A stretch of DNA of 64,000 nt from Deltaproteobacteria bacterium (GCA_017302795.1 JAFLCB010000001.1:124001-188000), one strand, 5' to 3'. Shown: positions 45,179 to 54,528, counted from the first letter of the stretch. Numbers and translations: made by a program. Notes: a model not told the origin generated them from the letters alone.

Positions 45179-46894
45179 ATGCTGCAGAGTGTTCGACTAA
45201 GATTTCGACAAAACATCCACCAGCGATGGCGGCTACCTGCGCTCGCCCTAATTTGCCTTCTTACTGTAATGCCCGGACTATTCATTTCCTTTGAGGATTC
45301 TGAAATCTGGGGAATTACCTCTAGTCGGCGCTTCTTTGACGAATTTGGAACATTTAACTCCGCACACTTCAAACCGCTGTTCAGTGCACTTTTTGGTCTC
45401 ATCGTACATCTTGCTCCAACTGATTGGAGCGCTCTTGTCGCCTCGCGATGGGTGGCGCTCGTAATAGCAGCAACCGGACTTTTCAGTTTTTACCGAGTCG
45501 CACTAACGGGCCTGCGTGTAGGTCGATCTGGTACGGTAAGCGTTTTGCTTTTAGCTTTATTTACAACTCTGCCGGTCTTCTTGATTCACTTCCCGAAAGT
45601 GAGAAGCGATTCGATTGCCGCATCGGTCGCATTGATAGGAATTTTCCAGCTCATTACCCGGCCGAAACGAGCCTCTGGAATCTACCTTTTCACAAGCCTC
45701 CTGGTGCTTTTGATAACTCCTAAATCTTTAGATTTAGTGGCCGGCCTCGCAATTATTTTCTGGCACACAAGCGAACGTCGCAATTCCGAAAAGCTTGTTT
45801 GGATAGCAGCGCCAGCGGCGGGTGTTTTGTTCGCGGGGCTCATTTGGGGCCGAGAATCAATGGCTCGAGTTCTACTGAACTGGTTAGATTCGTACCAAAC
45901 GGCACCATTTTTCAGTGACCAGAACTGGTCGCACATTTGGATTTCCTTTGCTAGTTCACCAGTCACTCAACTGATCCTCATCCTCGGGCTGGTCGTCGCC
46001 GCAGTTAAATTCAAAGATCAAACACAGACAGAACGAAGCTTGATTCTCTCCGGCTGGGTTGTGCTTTTCTTTATACTTATCCACTCTCAAAAGTTTCATT
46101 TTTTCCTCGCCTCACGCGTGCCTTTTCTGGCCCTCGCAGCGCTGCCAGGAATATTGTGGTTCCTGGACTTTTTAAAATCTAAACAGGCGAACTGGGGATC
46201 GGTAGAAACGAGACTACCTCTCCTGCTAACTGCGTTTGTCTCGGTCACGTTAGCAATTACGACTTTTCGGCTCGAGCGGCTTTCGATGTACGAAATGCGC
46301 CAGCAGAAAATCGCTCACACCAATCTGCGACAATTTATCTTGCGCACAGGCCCGGCCACATATTGGGACGGGATCGGGCTTTTTCCAAAAATGAATACAG
46401 TGTTTCATTATCCTTCGCCGGGCGACCGCGAAAACACAGAATTGCTCAGTTATGCCGAAATCTCGAAACCGAATTTGGTGTTTCAAACTTCGAAAATGGA
46501 GCTGCTTGAGCCCAAACTGTTTGTTTGGCTCACACAGCACTACGCCGCTCTCAGCCCTTTTGTTTTTACTCGTATAGCGATCTTGGACAAAGTTTACTTC
46601 AAACCTAATTGTGAGATTTCGCTCAAGGACCTAAAGCTGCTACGAGATTCAAATCGATTGACCGGCGAAATTATTCTCTTGGCAAAAAGCGGATACAATT
46701 CCAGTTGGACTCAGTTTCCGTTTTCTTCGGAGCCAATTCGTACCCGCTTGAGCGATTTAAATGGAGCCGAGTGGGTTTCAATTGAAAACTGCCAGGAAGA
46801 AGACACCTATTTCGCTATTGCTAGCGAGCAATGCTGGCAAGCAGGTGAGCCGCCTCACAGTCTATTTCTTTTTGGTTACGACCGTCGATTGTAG
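45179..46894 (+). CDS. Polytopic membrane protein, GT39/PMT-like glycosyltransferase
   Basis: 571 residues with about 8-10 membrane helices in the first 380 and a periplasmic C-terminal domain. An acidic residue pair in the first outer loop (SFEDSEIWGI) sits where lipid-phosphate-sugar dependent transferases (PMT, ArnT-like) keep their catalytic Asp/Glu. Such enzymes use polyprenyl-phosphate sugars, which fits the adjacent DPM1-like gene that could make that donor. Substrate not inferable. 33-base tail-to-tail overlap with that gene. Confidence 0.75.
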   Translation: MLQSVRLRFRQNIHQRWRLPALALICLLTVMPGLFISFEDSEIWGITSSRRFFDEFGTFNSAHFKPLFSALFGLIVHLAPTDWSALVASRWVALVIAATGLFSFYRVALTGLRVGRSGTVSVLLLALFTTLPVFLIHFPKVRSDSIAASVALIGIFQLITRPKRASGIYLFTSLLVLLITPKSLDLVAGLAIIFWHTSERRNSEKLVWIAAPAAGVLFAGLIWGRESMARVLLNWLDSYQTAPFFSDQNWSHIWISFASSPVTQLILILGLVVAAVKFKDQTQTERSLILSGWVVLFFILIHSQKFHFFLASRVPFLALAALPGILWFLDFLKSKQANWGSVETRLPLLLTAFVSVTLAITTFRLERLSMYEMRQQKIAHTNLRQFILRTGPATYWDGIGLFPKMNTVFHYPSPGDRENTELLSYAEISKPNLVFQTSKMELLEPKLFVWLTQHYAALSPFVFTRIAILDKVYFKPNCEISLKDLKLLRDSNRLTGEIILLAKSGYNSSWTQFPFSSEPIRTRLSDLNGAEWVSIENCQEEDTYFAIASEQCWQAGEPPHSLFLFGYDRRL

Positions 46895-47668
46895 CAGCTG
46901 CTTGCGAGCGTCCGCGACTTCACGCAAATGTAGCGGAGTATGAATCCATGACGAAAGAATGCGAATAAAAAATCGTGGACCGTCAGCAAATACACTCAGC
47001 TTTGAACGTCCAATCCGTTTTGCGTAGGGAATCGGAATTTCCACCAAGCGATGTCCTGTTCGCAAAAACGCTAAGGTCATCGCCAGGGAATAATCCAGTC
47101 CATTCGGCAGAGCCCGACTGGCAAAGAAATCACTCATGTTGCGCGTGAAAAGCCTCATACCAGTGCAGCTATCGTAAACCCTGGTCCGGTAAAGAATATT
47201 GATGGTCCCAACAAAAAGCCGATTTCCAATTTCGCGAGTGACGGGCATATGTTCACACTTTGACAAACGGTCGCCACAAACCATTTCTGCATTTTCTTGA
47301 TCAAGTGCATCGATCATATTTGGCAAGACGATCGGATCATAAGTCCCATCAACATCGTAAAATGCGACATAACCGCCTTGCGCTGCCGTGATTCCCGTTT
47401 TGATTGCGGCCCCATATCCTTGTCGCGCGCTATGAGTCAGAACTTTAAGATTGAAATGATCGTTCTGGTTAAATGAGCGGTTCCAGCTGTCAACGGCTTG
47501 GCGGGTCCCGTCAGTACTTCCATCGTCGACGATTAAGACTTCAAGCAACTGGATATTCCTGCTTCGCCATTCACTGCTAAGACTTAGCAACCGGACAAGG
47601 ACGGGCGCAACGGCCGTTTCTTCGTTAAAACATGGTAAGATCACTGAGATCGTTCGCACCTGATTCAA
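46862..47668 (-). CDS. DPM1/DPG-synthase-like glycosyltransferase (polyprenyl-phosphate sugar synthase)
   Basis: 268 residues of the GT2 subgroup that loads a hexose onto polyprenyl phosphate: ISVILPCFNEE, VLIVDDGSTDGTRQ, RQGYGAAIKTG, FYDVDGTYDP with the metal-binding DVD, and RTRVYDSCTGMRLF. No C-terminal membrane helices, so cytosolic and peripherally membrane bound. Likely donor-maker for the opposing GT39-like enzyme. Confidence 0.88.
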   Translation of the reverse strand: MNQVRTISVILPCFNEETAVAPVLVRLLSLSSEWRSRNIQLLEVLIVDDGSTDGTRQAVDSWNRSFNQNDHFNLKVLTHSARQGYGAAIKTGITAAQGGYVAFYDVDGTYDPIVLPNMIDALDQENAEMVCGDRLSKCEHMPVTREIGNRLFVGTINILYRTRVYDSCTGMRLFTRNMSDFFASRALPNGLDYSLAMTLAFLRTGHRLVEIPIPYAKRIGRSKLSVFADGPRFFIRILSSWIHTPLHLREVADARKQLLQSTVVTKKK

Positions 47669-47812
47669 CTGCTGTCCCTTTAAGTCGAAAAAAACTATTA
47701 ATAACTTAAGTTTTTCTCGGACTCTTCTTTAATTCTTAATCGATTTGAGACATCATCATGTCAGACGTTTCTTGCCAAATACGATCTCAAATTTTTCTGA
47801 GGAATTTTTAAC

Positions 47813-48922
47813 GTGAAGAAGTCACTCTTGGTAGGCGCAATTTTAGGTTTAGTCCTTACTCTGGGGATCGCAGTGTATCTTCGCGATCAAAACCTTTTAA
47901 GTACCGGATCCCCTGGAAGTGGCGATTCTGGCGGCAAATCACCGAAGGATCCGGTAGATGCGCCTCTTGTCACTGTCCTAAATGGCTTTTTACTGAACTT
48001 TAAAGGCGCTGACGACCTCATGGCGCACCGCAAGGCCGCAATTCAACCTTTTATTACAACCGCCGATTGGGAAAAAACTATGAGCGCCCACGGCCTTCCG
48101 GTGAACCAACGAACGACTTCTCAATGTCTGACTTCCACGCTCGCGCAAGCTGTGACTGTCCGCCCCGATCAGGTCGAGCCGATCTTAAGCGGCCGTCAGA
48201 ACGTGCTGTTTATTTCGAATGACGTACCCCGATGTTTTTCGACCCAGAGTAAAGTTTTTTTGGTGGTTGATGAAGCCATCGACGCAAAGTCGGCCTACGC
48301 CATTCCCGCTTCCGTCACTATTGAAAACTTCATCGAAGTATCAATTCTAAGCCTCAAGCCGGAAGTTCTGTGGGCCATGCGCCTCTCGAGAGAAGACGTC
48401 CCCACCGCAGCGTTTGGCGACATTGAATACGTGAACCTCAGTACACCTATGACGATCATGCAGATTTCTGTAATTCCCGGAAAACCGGTGATCGATGGAA
48501 CGGTCATCCCTCCATTTATGGCTGGCGTTGAACCTTTAAAACCTTCGATGATCGCGTCCTACATGCGGGCGTTGAGAGCAACTAACTCATACAAACCTTT
48601 TTTCGTAGACGCTCGAGACCCCAGAACAAAATCTAGCGGCCTGTATCCCGGGGCTATCAACTCGCCTTTTCTTTATACCAACGTTAACCAGCTTCGGTTC
48701 TTCTTAGATATGCCAGTCTCGCTGATCGCCGGTGCTCAGTTCGACGTCAGTAATTTACCAACAGATATCGTGACCCCACTTATCATCTTCGGTAACGATT
48801 CCAGAGACGCCAGTGCAGTTTGGGTAGCGCGAAACCTTCGGCTTCGCGGTTATCGCACGCTCTTTTTTGTAGACGGCGGATACGAAGCACTCAAGAAAGA
48901 AGCCCCGCAAATTATCTTTTAG
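47813..48922 (+). CDS. Exported protein with inactive rhodanese-like domain
   Basis: 369 residues from GTG 47813. N-terminal membrane anchor (residues 5-23), then a Gly/Ser/Pro linker and a roughly 200-residue region of unknown fold. The last 110 residues look like rhodanese: FVDARDPRTKSSGLYPGAINSP, then TPLIIFGNDSRDASAVWVARNLRLRGY, then FFVDGGYEAL. The catalytic cysteine, which should follow IIF, is absent (Gly-Asn). So it should bind rather than transfer sulfur. Its stop overlaps the convergent dacB-like gene by 11 bases. Confidence 0.75.
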   Translation: MKKSLLVGAILGLVLTLGIAVYLRDQNLLSTGSPGSGDSGGKSPKDPVDAPLVTVLNGFLLNFKGADDLMAHRKAAIQPFITTADWEKTMSAHGLPVNQRTTSQCLTSTLAQAVTVRPDQVEPILSGRQNVLFISNDVPRCFSTQSKVFLVVDEAIDAKSAYAIPASVTIENFIEVSILSLKPEVLWAMRLSREDVPTAAFGDIEYVNLSTPMTIMQISVIPGKPVIDGTVIPPFMAGVEPLKPSMIASYMRALRATNSYKPFFVDARDPRTKSSGLYPGAINSPFLYTNVNQLRFFLDMPVSLIAGAQFDVSNLPTDIVTPLIIFGNDSRDASAVWVARNLRLRGYRTLFFVDGGYEALKKEAPQIIF

Positions 48923-50690
48923 CGAATTCCCGCCGCTCGACAGATTCGGCGATCTTTACAACTAAGGCATCTTGAAATTTTCTAACCTTTTCGCGATTGC
49001 GGACGTTGGTCGAAGTTAGTATCACGAACGGGATATACTCAGTTTGTCCCCCAACCTTCTTCGGAACATAGCCGACCAGCTGGTAGGCGCCCGACAGAGT
49101 CCCGGTTTTTCCCCGCACTTTTCCCGTAGCCGCGGTCTTATTCATGCGATTTGCCAATGTTCCGTCTTCGCCGGCCGTCGGAAGTGATTCCCAAAAAGCT
49201 GGAAACATTTTTTCTTTTGGCAGCTGTCGTAATACCGCCAAGAAAGCGCGAGGAGTTGCGGCGTTGCCGTTCGAAAGCCCCGCCCCATCCAAAAAGCGCA
49301 GTTCGTTCGCAAACTCCGGAACACTTTCACGATGCAGCCATTCCGCAACCGTCTCTTTGATAATATTTTGCCCAGAAGAAAGTGCATCCTCTCCTGGCGA
49401 CTTAGAACGTATTCCAACTGCTTTAAACAGAGCATCAGCTAAAAAATTATCGCTCGGCTTATTTGTGGCCTCTACCAGCGCAGCAAGATTCGCTGATTCA
49501 AAAACTAAACTATTTCCGGTATTTGAATTCATCAGTGCCGCCGCGGTCGCGCGGTCGGCCGAGGACTCAGGATATTGAACTGAAAAGTCAGAGACCTTCA
49601 CCTGCTTTGCGCGCAGAGCCTTGGCAAACTCGTCGGCGTACCAGCCGGCGGCATTACCAATTGGAAGCTTCCAAGAAAGTGCACGAGGACTTTTGGCAAT
49701 GTAAGTGCCTTTCAAGCGGAACCCTTCTAGGACGCGGGTTCCTGAAAGCAAAACTTCTATCCCCAAAGAATTTTTTGCGCCTGGCTCCGTGCCCAAGTCA
49801 CCCTTTAGAAAATCTTCGATACTCGGAGATTCCCATTTGAAGCCACTAGTCGAATGAATTTTCGTGAGTGCGCAATTCCATTGATAATTGAAACTTGATG
49901 CTAAAGAGCCATAGCACTCACGCATGTCGATAGTAGGGATTCCCTCCGCATAGCGCACGTGATCCAATCTTCGGTCAGAAGATAGCAAAATCATCGGTCC
50001 ACGAACTTCGGTCACCCCCTTTGCCTTTACGGCTGACGCCATCTCCGTCATTCGATGAGGTGCACCTGCATCGTAAGAGTCAATTTCGACGGTCGGATCA
50101 CCATCAGAAAAAATGACCATTCCAGAGGCTACTGAGCCTTGCTGCGCAAAAGTGATAACAGTTCTAAATCGAAAATCGTCGCCCAATCGTTTCAACGCAA
50201 CAGCAGTTGTAATGACCTTCGTAATCGAGGCCGGAACAAATCGCTGAGTGTCGTTTTGAACTCGCGCGCTTGGCGCGTCGGAAGTCAGGCCTACCGAAAT
50301 ATCTTTTGATTTCGTTAAAATATACTCGACGTTGAAAGGTGTCGGCTTTGGTTTTGGTTTAGGTTTAGGTTTTTCTTCTGGCGAACTGCCAGGAGCGCTC
50401 CCCTGTGAGACCTTCGTGGCGTCTGACGTGCCGTCTGACTGAATGTCGTTCGGTTTCGCATCGCCCTCGGAATCTTGACTGGTCGGTTGTGCGACGATCG
50501 CGAGTTGATCTGATCCCAAATATATCTGCGAGGCCTCTACCAATTCCCGATCAGCAAGCGGATTGCCGCTGCCCGTAGATTGCGGCGCACACGCAGCCGA
50601 CGATAAACAAACTACGACACCGAGGGTGAAACGCGCTGTTGTATCACTTGAAAAGAAACGAAATAAACCACCGTCAACTATGATCCGCAT
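48912..50690 (-). CDS. dacB: D-alanyl-D-alanine carboxypeptidase/endopeptidase, PBP4-type lipoprotein
   Basis: 592 residues. A signal peptide with lipobox CLSSAAC (Cys34) makes it a lipoprotein, unusual for DacB. A low-complexity linker holds a Lys-Pro run (about residues 105-115) that could span peptidoglycan. The penicillin-binding domain shows SITK (SxxK, the nucleophile), SDN and GKTGTLSG (KTG). It trims peptidoglycan cross-links in the periplasm. Bdellovibrio relatives use DacB-type enzymes to round prey; that role is an inference. Confidence 0.9.
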   Translation of the reverse strand: MRIIVDGGLFRFFSSDTTARFTLGVVVCLSSAACAPQSTGSGNPLADRELVEASQIYLGSDQLAIVAQPTSQDSEGDAKPNDIQSDGTSDATKVSQGSAPGSSPEEKPKPKPKPKPTPFNVEYILTKSKDISVGLTSDAPSARVQNDTQRFVPASITKVITTAVALKRLGDDFRFRTVITFAQQGSVASGMVIFSDGDPTVEIDSYDAGAPHRMTEMASAVKAKGVTEVRGPMILLSSDRRLDHVRYAEGIPTIDMRECYGSLASSFNYQWNCALTKIHSTSGFKWESPSIEDFLKGDLGTEPGAKNSLGIEVLLSGTRVLEGFRLKGTYIAKSPRALSWKLPIGNAAGWYADEFAKALRAKQVKVSDFSVQYPESSADRATAAALMNSNTGNSLVFESANLAALVEATNKPSDNFLADALFKAVGIRSKSPGEDALSSGQNIIKETVAEWLHRESVPEFANELRFLDGAGLSNGNAATPRAFLAVLRQLPKEKMFPAFWESLPTAGEDGTLANRMNKTAATGKVRGKTGTLSGAYQLVGYVPKKVGGQTEYIPFVILTSTNVRNREKVRKFQDALVVKIAESVERREFAKR

Positions 50691-50767
50691 GGCGCAACGG
50701 AGTCCAAGATTCGTTCCATCAAGCAGAGAACGAGAAAAGTAAGGATACTCGTGGCATTTCGGACAGT

Positions 50768-50802
50768 TAAAAAAACAAAACCCCTCTAGAAGCTAGTGGG
50801 GT
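50768..50802 (-). terminator. Intrinsic terminator downstream of the prepilin-like gene
   Basis: On the minus strand ACCCC-A-CTAG / CTAG-A-GGGGT, then TTTTGTTTTTTT. It lies about 65 bases after the stop. A second inverted repeat, TTGGCAA-AA-TTGCCAA, is between them at 50835-50850. Confidence 0.85.
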
Positions 50803-50865
50803 CTGTCGCAAAATTATATAGTCATAGCCAAATTTTGGCAAAATTGCCAAATGGTGACAGCAACA

Positions 50866-51999
50866 TCAAGATCCCGTACGCGTGCAAATGATTCGCGTGA
50901 AGGTCGAGCCGTTGCCGACAGAGGTCCCATAGGTCCCGCCCCCATCAGGCACCGGTACACCCAACATCCAGTTATTGTTCGTACTGCCAAACGGAGAGGA
51001 GCTTGGACGGTCAGTACACATATGCTGAACTCGCAAAGTCACGGCTGCGTTCGTACGGAACGAAACGTCCACAACGCTCACGACAGACCCACCACCCGAA
51101 ACAGAGGCTAAGGAAATTCCTGATTGTGCATTGATGACTCCGCAACCCGCACCCGCCGTGTCACACAAGCGAATGCGGTTACCGCCGTTTTTGAAACCAG
51201 GAACCCCAGCCCGGCAGTTATAGGCACCAGCTGGCAACGTAAAGGTATCGTTGGCAGTGTCGAGAGTTGCGCCAACGACCGCGGTGTCTATAAGTTCGCT
51301 AAGCTGCCTCGTATACCAAACCGGGTCCGTACCATCGAAGCATGCACCGACCTCCTCAACTGCAGCCGCGGTGGCCCCAAACGTTATGTGCCGAATAACA
51401 ATTGTTTCGTTTCTGATAGCCAGAGCTCCACGACGGAAATCAAAACTATACGTCGTCGGATTGAATCCTCCACCGACCGTGACCTTCGGACCAGCGGCAA
51501 ACACAAAATCGCCTCGAATTCTAACGTCCGGAGTTTTACAGTTTGCAGAACCTGTGCAAGTCGCTTCCCAAGTCACATTCCAGCGAAACGGACACGTCGG
51601 GTCTGGAGTAGCTGTTGAAAAAGTATTACAAGGCTGACCGTCGAACCGAAATCCTGCAGTAGCAGTTGCGGCAGGGTAAACCGACACCGGCCCCGCTTGA
51701 ACGATGTTAAAGGCTGATGAAAAACCACTTGCGCAGTTTGCGGTTGCGGCTCGCAAACAGTCCAAGAAAGCATCGTTCGACGCATCGTTGATTGTGGCAG
51801 TCCAATGGGCCGGAGAATTTAAAGTTTCTATGATACGCGCACGAATGGAATTTAAATTTCCGACTTGGGATGTTTTCTGTTGAGCAGAGAACATGTCGCT
51901 GATCATCGTTCCGACCCCGAGAGCAATGATCGAAACAATGGCTGCAACGATAATGACTTCGATCAACCCGAAGCCGCGTTCGTTTTTTATGACTTTCAT
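50866..51999 (-). CDS. Type IV prepilin-like protein
   Basis: 377 residues. Class III signal: MKVIKNERG before F10, with Glu14 at position 5 of the mature chain and a hydrophobic helix to about residue 31, the site of a prepilin peptidase and N-methylation. The long C-terminal domain is Thr/Ala/Gly-rich with about 12 cysteines, many likely disulfide-bonded, unlike a major pilin. It is therefore a minor pilin, tip adhesin or pseudopilin. AAGGGGA ribosome site. No other pilus genes are near. Confidence 0.88.
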   Translation of the reverse strand: MKVIKNERGFGLIEVIIVAAIVSIIALGVGTMISDMFSAQQKTSQVGNLNSIRARIIETLNSPAHWTATINDASNDAFLDCLRAATANCASGFSSAFNIVQAGPVSVYPAATATAGFRFDGQPCNTFSTATPDPTCPFRWNVTWEATCTGSANCKTPDVRIRGDFVFAAGPKVTVGGGFNPTTYSFDFRRGALAIRNETIVIRHITFGATAAAVEEVGACFDGTDPVWYTRQLSELIDTAVVGATLDTANDTFTLPAGAYNCRAGVPGFKNGGNRIRLCDTAGAGCGVINAQSGISLASVSGGGSVVSVVDVSFRTNAAVTLRVQHMCTDRPSSSPFGSTNNNWMLGVPVPDGGGTYGTSVGNGSTFTRIICTRTGS

Positions 52000-52367
52000 T
52001 GATGTCCCCTTAAAATGTGCCCTTCAACAGATTCCGTTATTAGCTTAACGGAAAAACTCTGTAAGAAGATGAAACGTTTCAAGAAAATCGGCTAAGCGCG
52101 ACCAATTAGCTATGGTAGCTGTATCAGATCGGGATTATGTCTCACGTCAGTACAGTATTGGACGTTAATCATAATATTGTAATTGAGGAGGCAGCGGCGA
52201 GCTGGTGAACGCTGCTTCTTTTTTTGCCCTTGGATCTAGACTGGTCCGAGGAGTGTAGAGGAGTGTAATAGCGGCGCTTGCTAAAATTTGCCGGAATTTG
52301 TCACCAGACTACCTCGGCCAGTCGCCTGCAAACCCAGTAATACCTTACTCACTGAAGTCTGAATGAG
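52000..52367. other. 368-base intergenic region with hairpins
   Basis: The pilin gene leader holds CCGTTA-TTAGCT-TAACGG (52034-52051). Further on, a strong terminator-like hairpin ends at about 52225 on the plus strand with no ORF in front of it. The last 140 bases before the kinase-like gene show nothing recognisable. Confidence 0.6.
52185..52225 (+). terminator. Orphan intrinsic terminator
   Basis: GAGGAGGCAGCG / CGCTGCTTCTTT with a 13-base loop and a run of seven or more T. No coding sequence ends nearby on the plus strand, so it may terminate a small RNA starting in the pilin/kinase gap. Confidence 0.65.
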
Positions 52368-54059
52368 GTGTGGCGCTTGCAACCACCAGTAGCTATGGAC
52401 ACAATTTCTAGGCCTGAGCTCTACTGTCGAACATTGGTCGGGACAGCACCCCATTTGTGCGTGATGACCCTCTTTGCAGGTCTATTTCAGTTGGGTGCTT
52501 TGCCCGCGCTTGCATCGGAATCGATTTCACTTGGCGCCGATGTGAAAGTTCACACACTTACGCCAACCGGGCAGACCGAACTCTGTATCCTACCAAAACA
52601 CTATTTGAACTACGACGGTCAAGACCAAGATCGAAAGGAAGAAGCCGAACTCTGTCGGCTATCGCCTTACTTGAACCAAGAAATAAAACTGGAATTTACA
52701 TCTTCATCAAAGTTAACATCGAAGCTCTTTAAAAAAACCGACACCAAAGATGTCATCCTCTGCCCGAAGCTAAATAGCACTGTTCCTGGCACTAATTTTA
52801 TTGACGTTCCGAAAGGCTGGAGCGCCGAAAAGGCGATTGCGGAATTCTGTATCGAGAAGCTGGAAGTTCCAATTGCGATCGCCGACAAATATTCGATTGA
52901 AGCGCGCCTGAAGAGCTGGTTCGCAGACGCATCGGCATCTTCTGTCTTGGCCTATTACCATCTGTCTCGAATTTTAGATGTAGGCCGCGTGCCACCTGCG
53001 GTCTACAGAACACTTGAGCGAACGTCACACGAACCAGTAATAAAAAGAGCCAACGAACTCTTAAAAGGTTCAACCGAGCACATCGCCAACAACTGGCGCG
53101 CCCTAGGAGACGCAAGTAAAAATGCGGCTCGCGGAAAACCAAGTCTTAAGATTTATACGCCAGACGGAAAAATGCTTTACGGCGCGCTATCAAAAAATGC
53201 CAAGGGCGAAGAAAAGTACACCGAAGTTAGTGGTGTCGGAGATTTTGTGTCTCGTTACCCACGATTTCTCGCACAGCCACCGTTTCAAAAAGTGGCTGAT
53301 CCATTAGGTGTAGAACTGCTTGCAAAATCCAATCGAATCGAAACTCTTGCCCCTATGATCATCCAGATGCGCGACGTTTCGGGAATGGTTCTGCTTGACT
53401 CGTTGCTTTCGCAGGACGATCGCATTGGCAACATTCATTACAAGATTGAGGTCGTTGAAAATACTCAATCCGGAGCGCATAGCCGTGAACTAACTAAAAT
53501 AGAAAAAGAAGCTGCAAAAGAGGAGCTCAACAAAGCACGCGCACACCTTCTAGATAAAGCCCGAATCGCCAGTGAACAGGGCAATGCAAAACTCGCTGCC
53601 AACTTCCGAGGTCAGTCCGAAAAAATCAAACTCACGGAACGCCTCGTTCAAAAAGCACTCAAGTCCCTTTACCCTGGGGAAACGAAAATTCTCGCGAAAG
53701 TGATGATCCTTAAAGACAATGATTGCGGCGTCGACACGGATCCTCGACGACGGCAAAATCTGATGCGGCGATATGGAGCACTCGAACGCTTGCGACACAT
53801 GGATCCTGAAACCTATCGACGTTTTCTTCAACTGGCAGACGACATTTTAACAGACCGATTTAGGCCTTTTGCTATCAATACACTTTTGTACCGCGAACAG
53901 GACTACGAGGGAACCAAAGTCAGCCTGAAGGAAAACGCACGCCACGCTCTCAACATTTTAAAAGATGCCTGCCGTCGCGGCGACCTCAAGCTAGATCTCA
54001 CTATGAAGTTTGACGATCGAGGTCGTTTTGTTCCCGAACCACACCCTGGCTGCGAATAA
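52368..54059 (+). CDS. Secreted FAM20/PI4K-like putative kinase
   Basis: 563 residues from GTG 52368 (ATG 52395 and TTG 52377 are alternatives). Hydrophobic signal ending near ALASES at about residue 50. Three features of the atypical FAM20C/phosphatidylinositol-kinase-type fold occur in order: a helix LAYYHLSRILDVGRVPP (about 193-211), a catalytic loop-like LLSQDDRIGN (about 346-355), and an acidic metal-binding motif LKDNDCGVD (about 448-456). The insert between the last two is about 90 residues and coiled. It would act in the periplasm or outside the cell. Kinase activity is a prediction from motifs. Confidence 0.6.
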   Translation: MWRLQPPVAMDTISRPELYCRTLVGTAPHLCVMTLFAGLFQLGALPALASESISLGADVKVHTLTPTGQTELCILPKHYLNYDGQDQDRKEEAELCRLSPYLNQEIKLEFTSSSKLTSKLFKKTDTKDVILCPKLNSTVPGTNFIDVPKGWSAEKAIAEFCIEKLEVPIAIADKYSIEARLKSWFADASASSVLAYYHLSRILDVGRVPPAVYRTLERTSHEPVIKRANELLKGSTEHIANNWRALGDASKNAARGKPSLKIYTPDGKMLYGALSKNAKGEEKYTEVSGVGDFVSRYPRFLAQPPFQKVADPLGVELLAKSNRIETLAPMIIQMRDVSGMVLLDSLLSQDDRIGNIHYKIEVVENTQSGAHSRELTKIEKEAAKEELNKARAHLLDKARIASEQGNAKLAANFRGQSEKIKLTERLVQKALKSLYPGETKILAKVMILKDNDCGVDTDPRRRQNLMRRYGALERLRHMDPETYRRFLQLADDILTDRFRPFAINTLLYREQDYEGTKVSLKENARHALNILKDACRRGDLKLDLTMKFDDRGRFVPEPHPGCE

Positions 54060-54138
54060 AAAAATAAGTACTTTTTTGTTCTTTCTTTCTCTGTATATTG
54101 CTACCGAAATGCTGGCACAAACGGCTGTCGAACCTAAG

Positions 54139-54528
54139 CTAAATGTCTCCGTTGGGCCCAACACCATTGGCGATGTTGGGGCGACAATCGACTTCGTTGA
54201 CGGTTCTTGCTTGAGTGAGGAAATTGAACGGCAACATTCTGGATCTGCCGATTTTGAAATCACCAAGCAGCTTGTTCCCGCCAATCGCTTTGCAGCTGGT
54301 TATTAACATTTCTAGGGCTGAAGAAGGATCTTTAGCATCAGCATAGTAGCGCTTTGACCAAGCAACAGTTTCAGAATACCCTTGCACGGCGATCGGATGA
54401 CTTTCCGTTTTCAAACAATAGGCCTCACAACGAACTTCCGCAGCGATAGCAGTCGAACCGACGAACGCCACGACGCCCAACAGGAATAATAAAGTTTTTT
54501 TATGAAGCAATAGCGCTCTCACAAACAC
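54139..54528 (-). CDS. Small secreted cysteine-containing protein
   Basis: 129 residues from GTG 54528 (GTG 54522, two codons on, has the better spaced GAGG site). Signal peptide MFVRALLLHKKTLLFLLGVV with cleavage near AIAA. The mature chain of about 98 residues has four cysteines (VRCEAYC, ITSCKAIGG, EVDCRPN), suggesting two disulfides, and a helix-forming middle. No family recognised. It faces the kinase-like gene tail to tail, 79 bases apart. Confidence 0.65.
   Translation of the reverse strand: MFVRALLLHKKTLLFLLGVVAFVGSTAIAAEVRCEAYCLKTESHPIAVQGYSETVAWSKRYYADAKDPSSALEMLITSCKAIGGNKLLGDFKIGRSRMLPFNFLTQARTVNEVDCRPNIANGVGPNGDI

Noticed and set aside
50300-50370. Lys-Pro repeat region as a mobile or tandem DNA repeat
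   Set aside because: It is a short low-complexity linker inside the DacB-type protein, common in envelope lipoproteins.
54010-54306. 98-residue plus-strand frame with a hydrophobic start
   Set aside because: It begins inside the kinase-like gene and lies antisense to the more convincing secreted protein at 54139-54528; no ribosome site.
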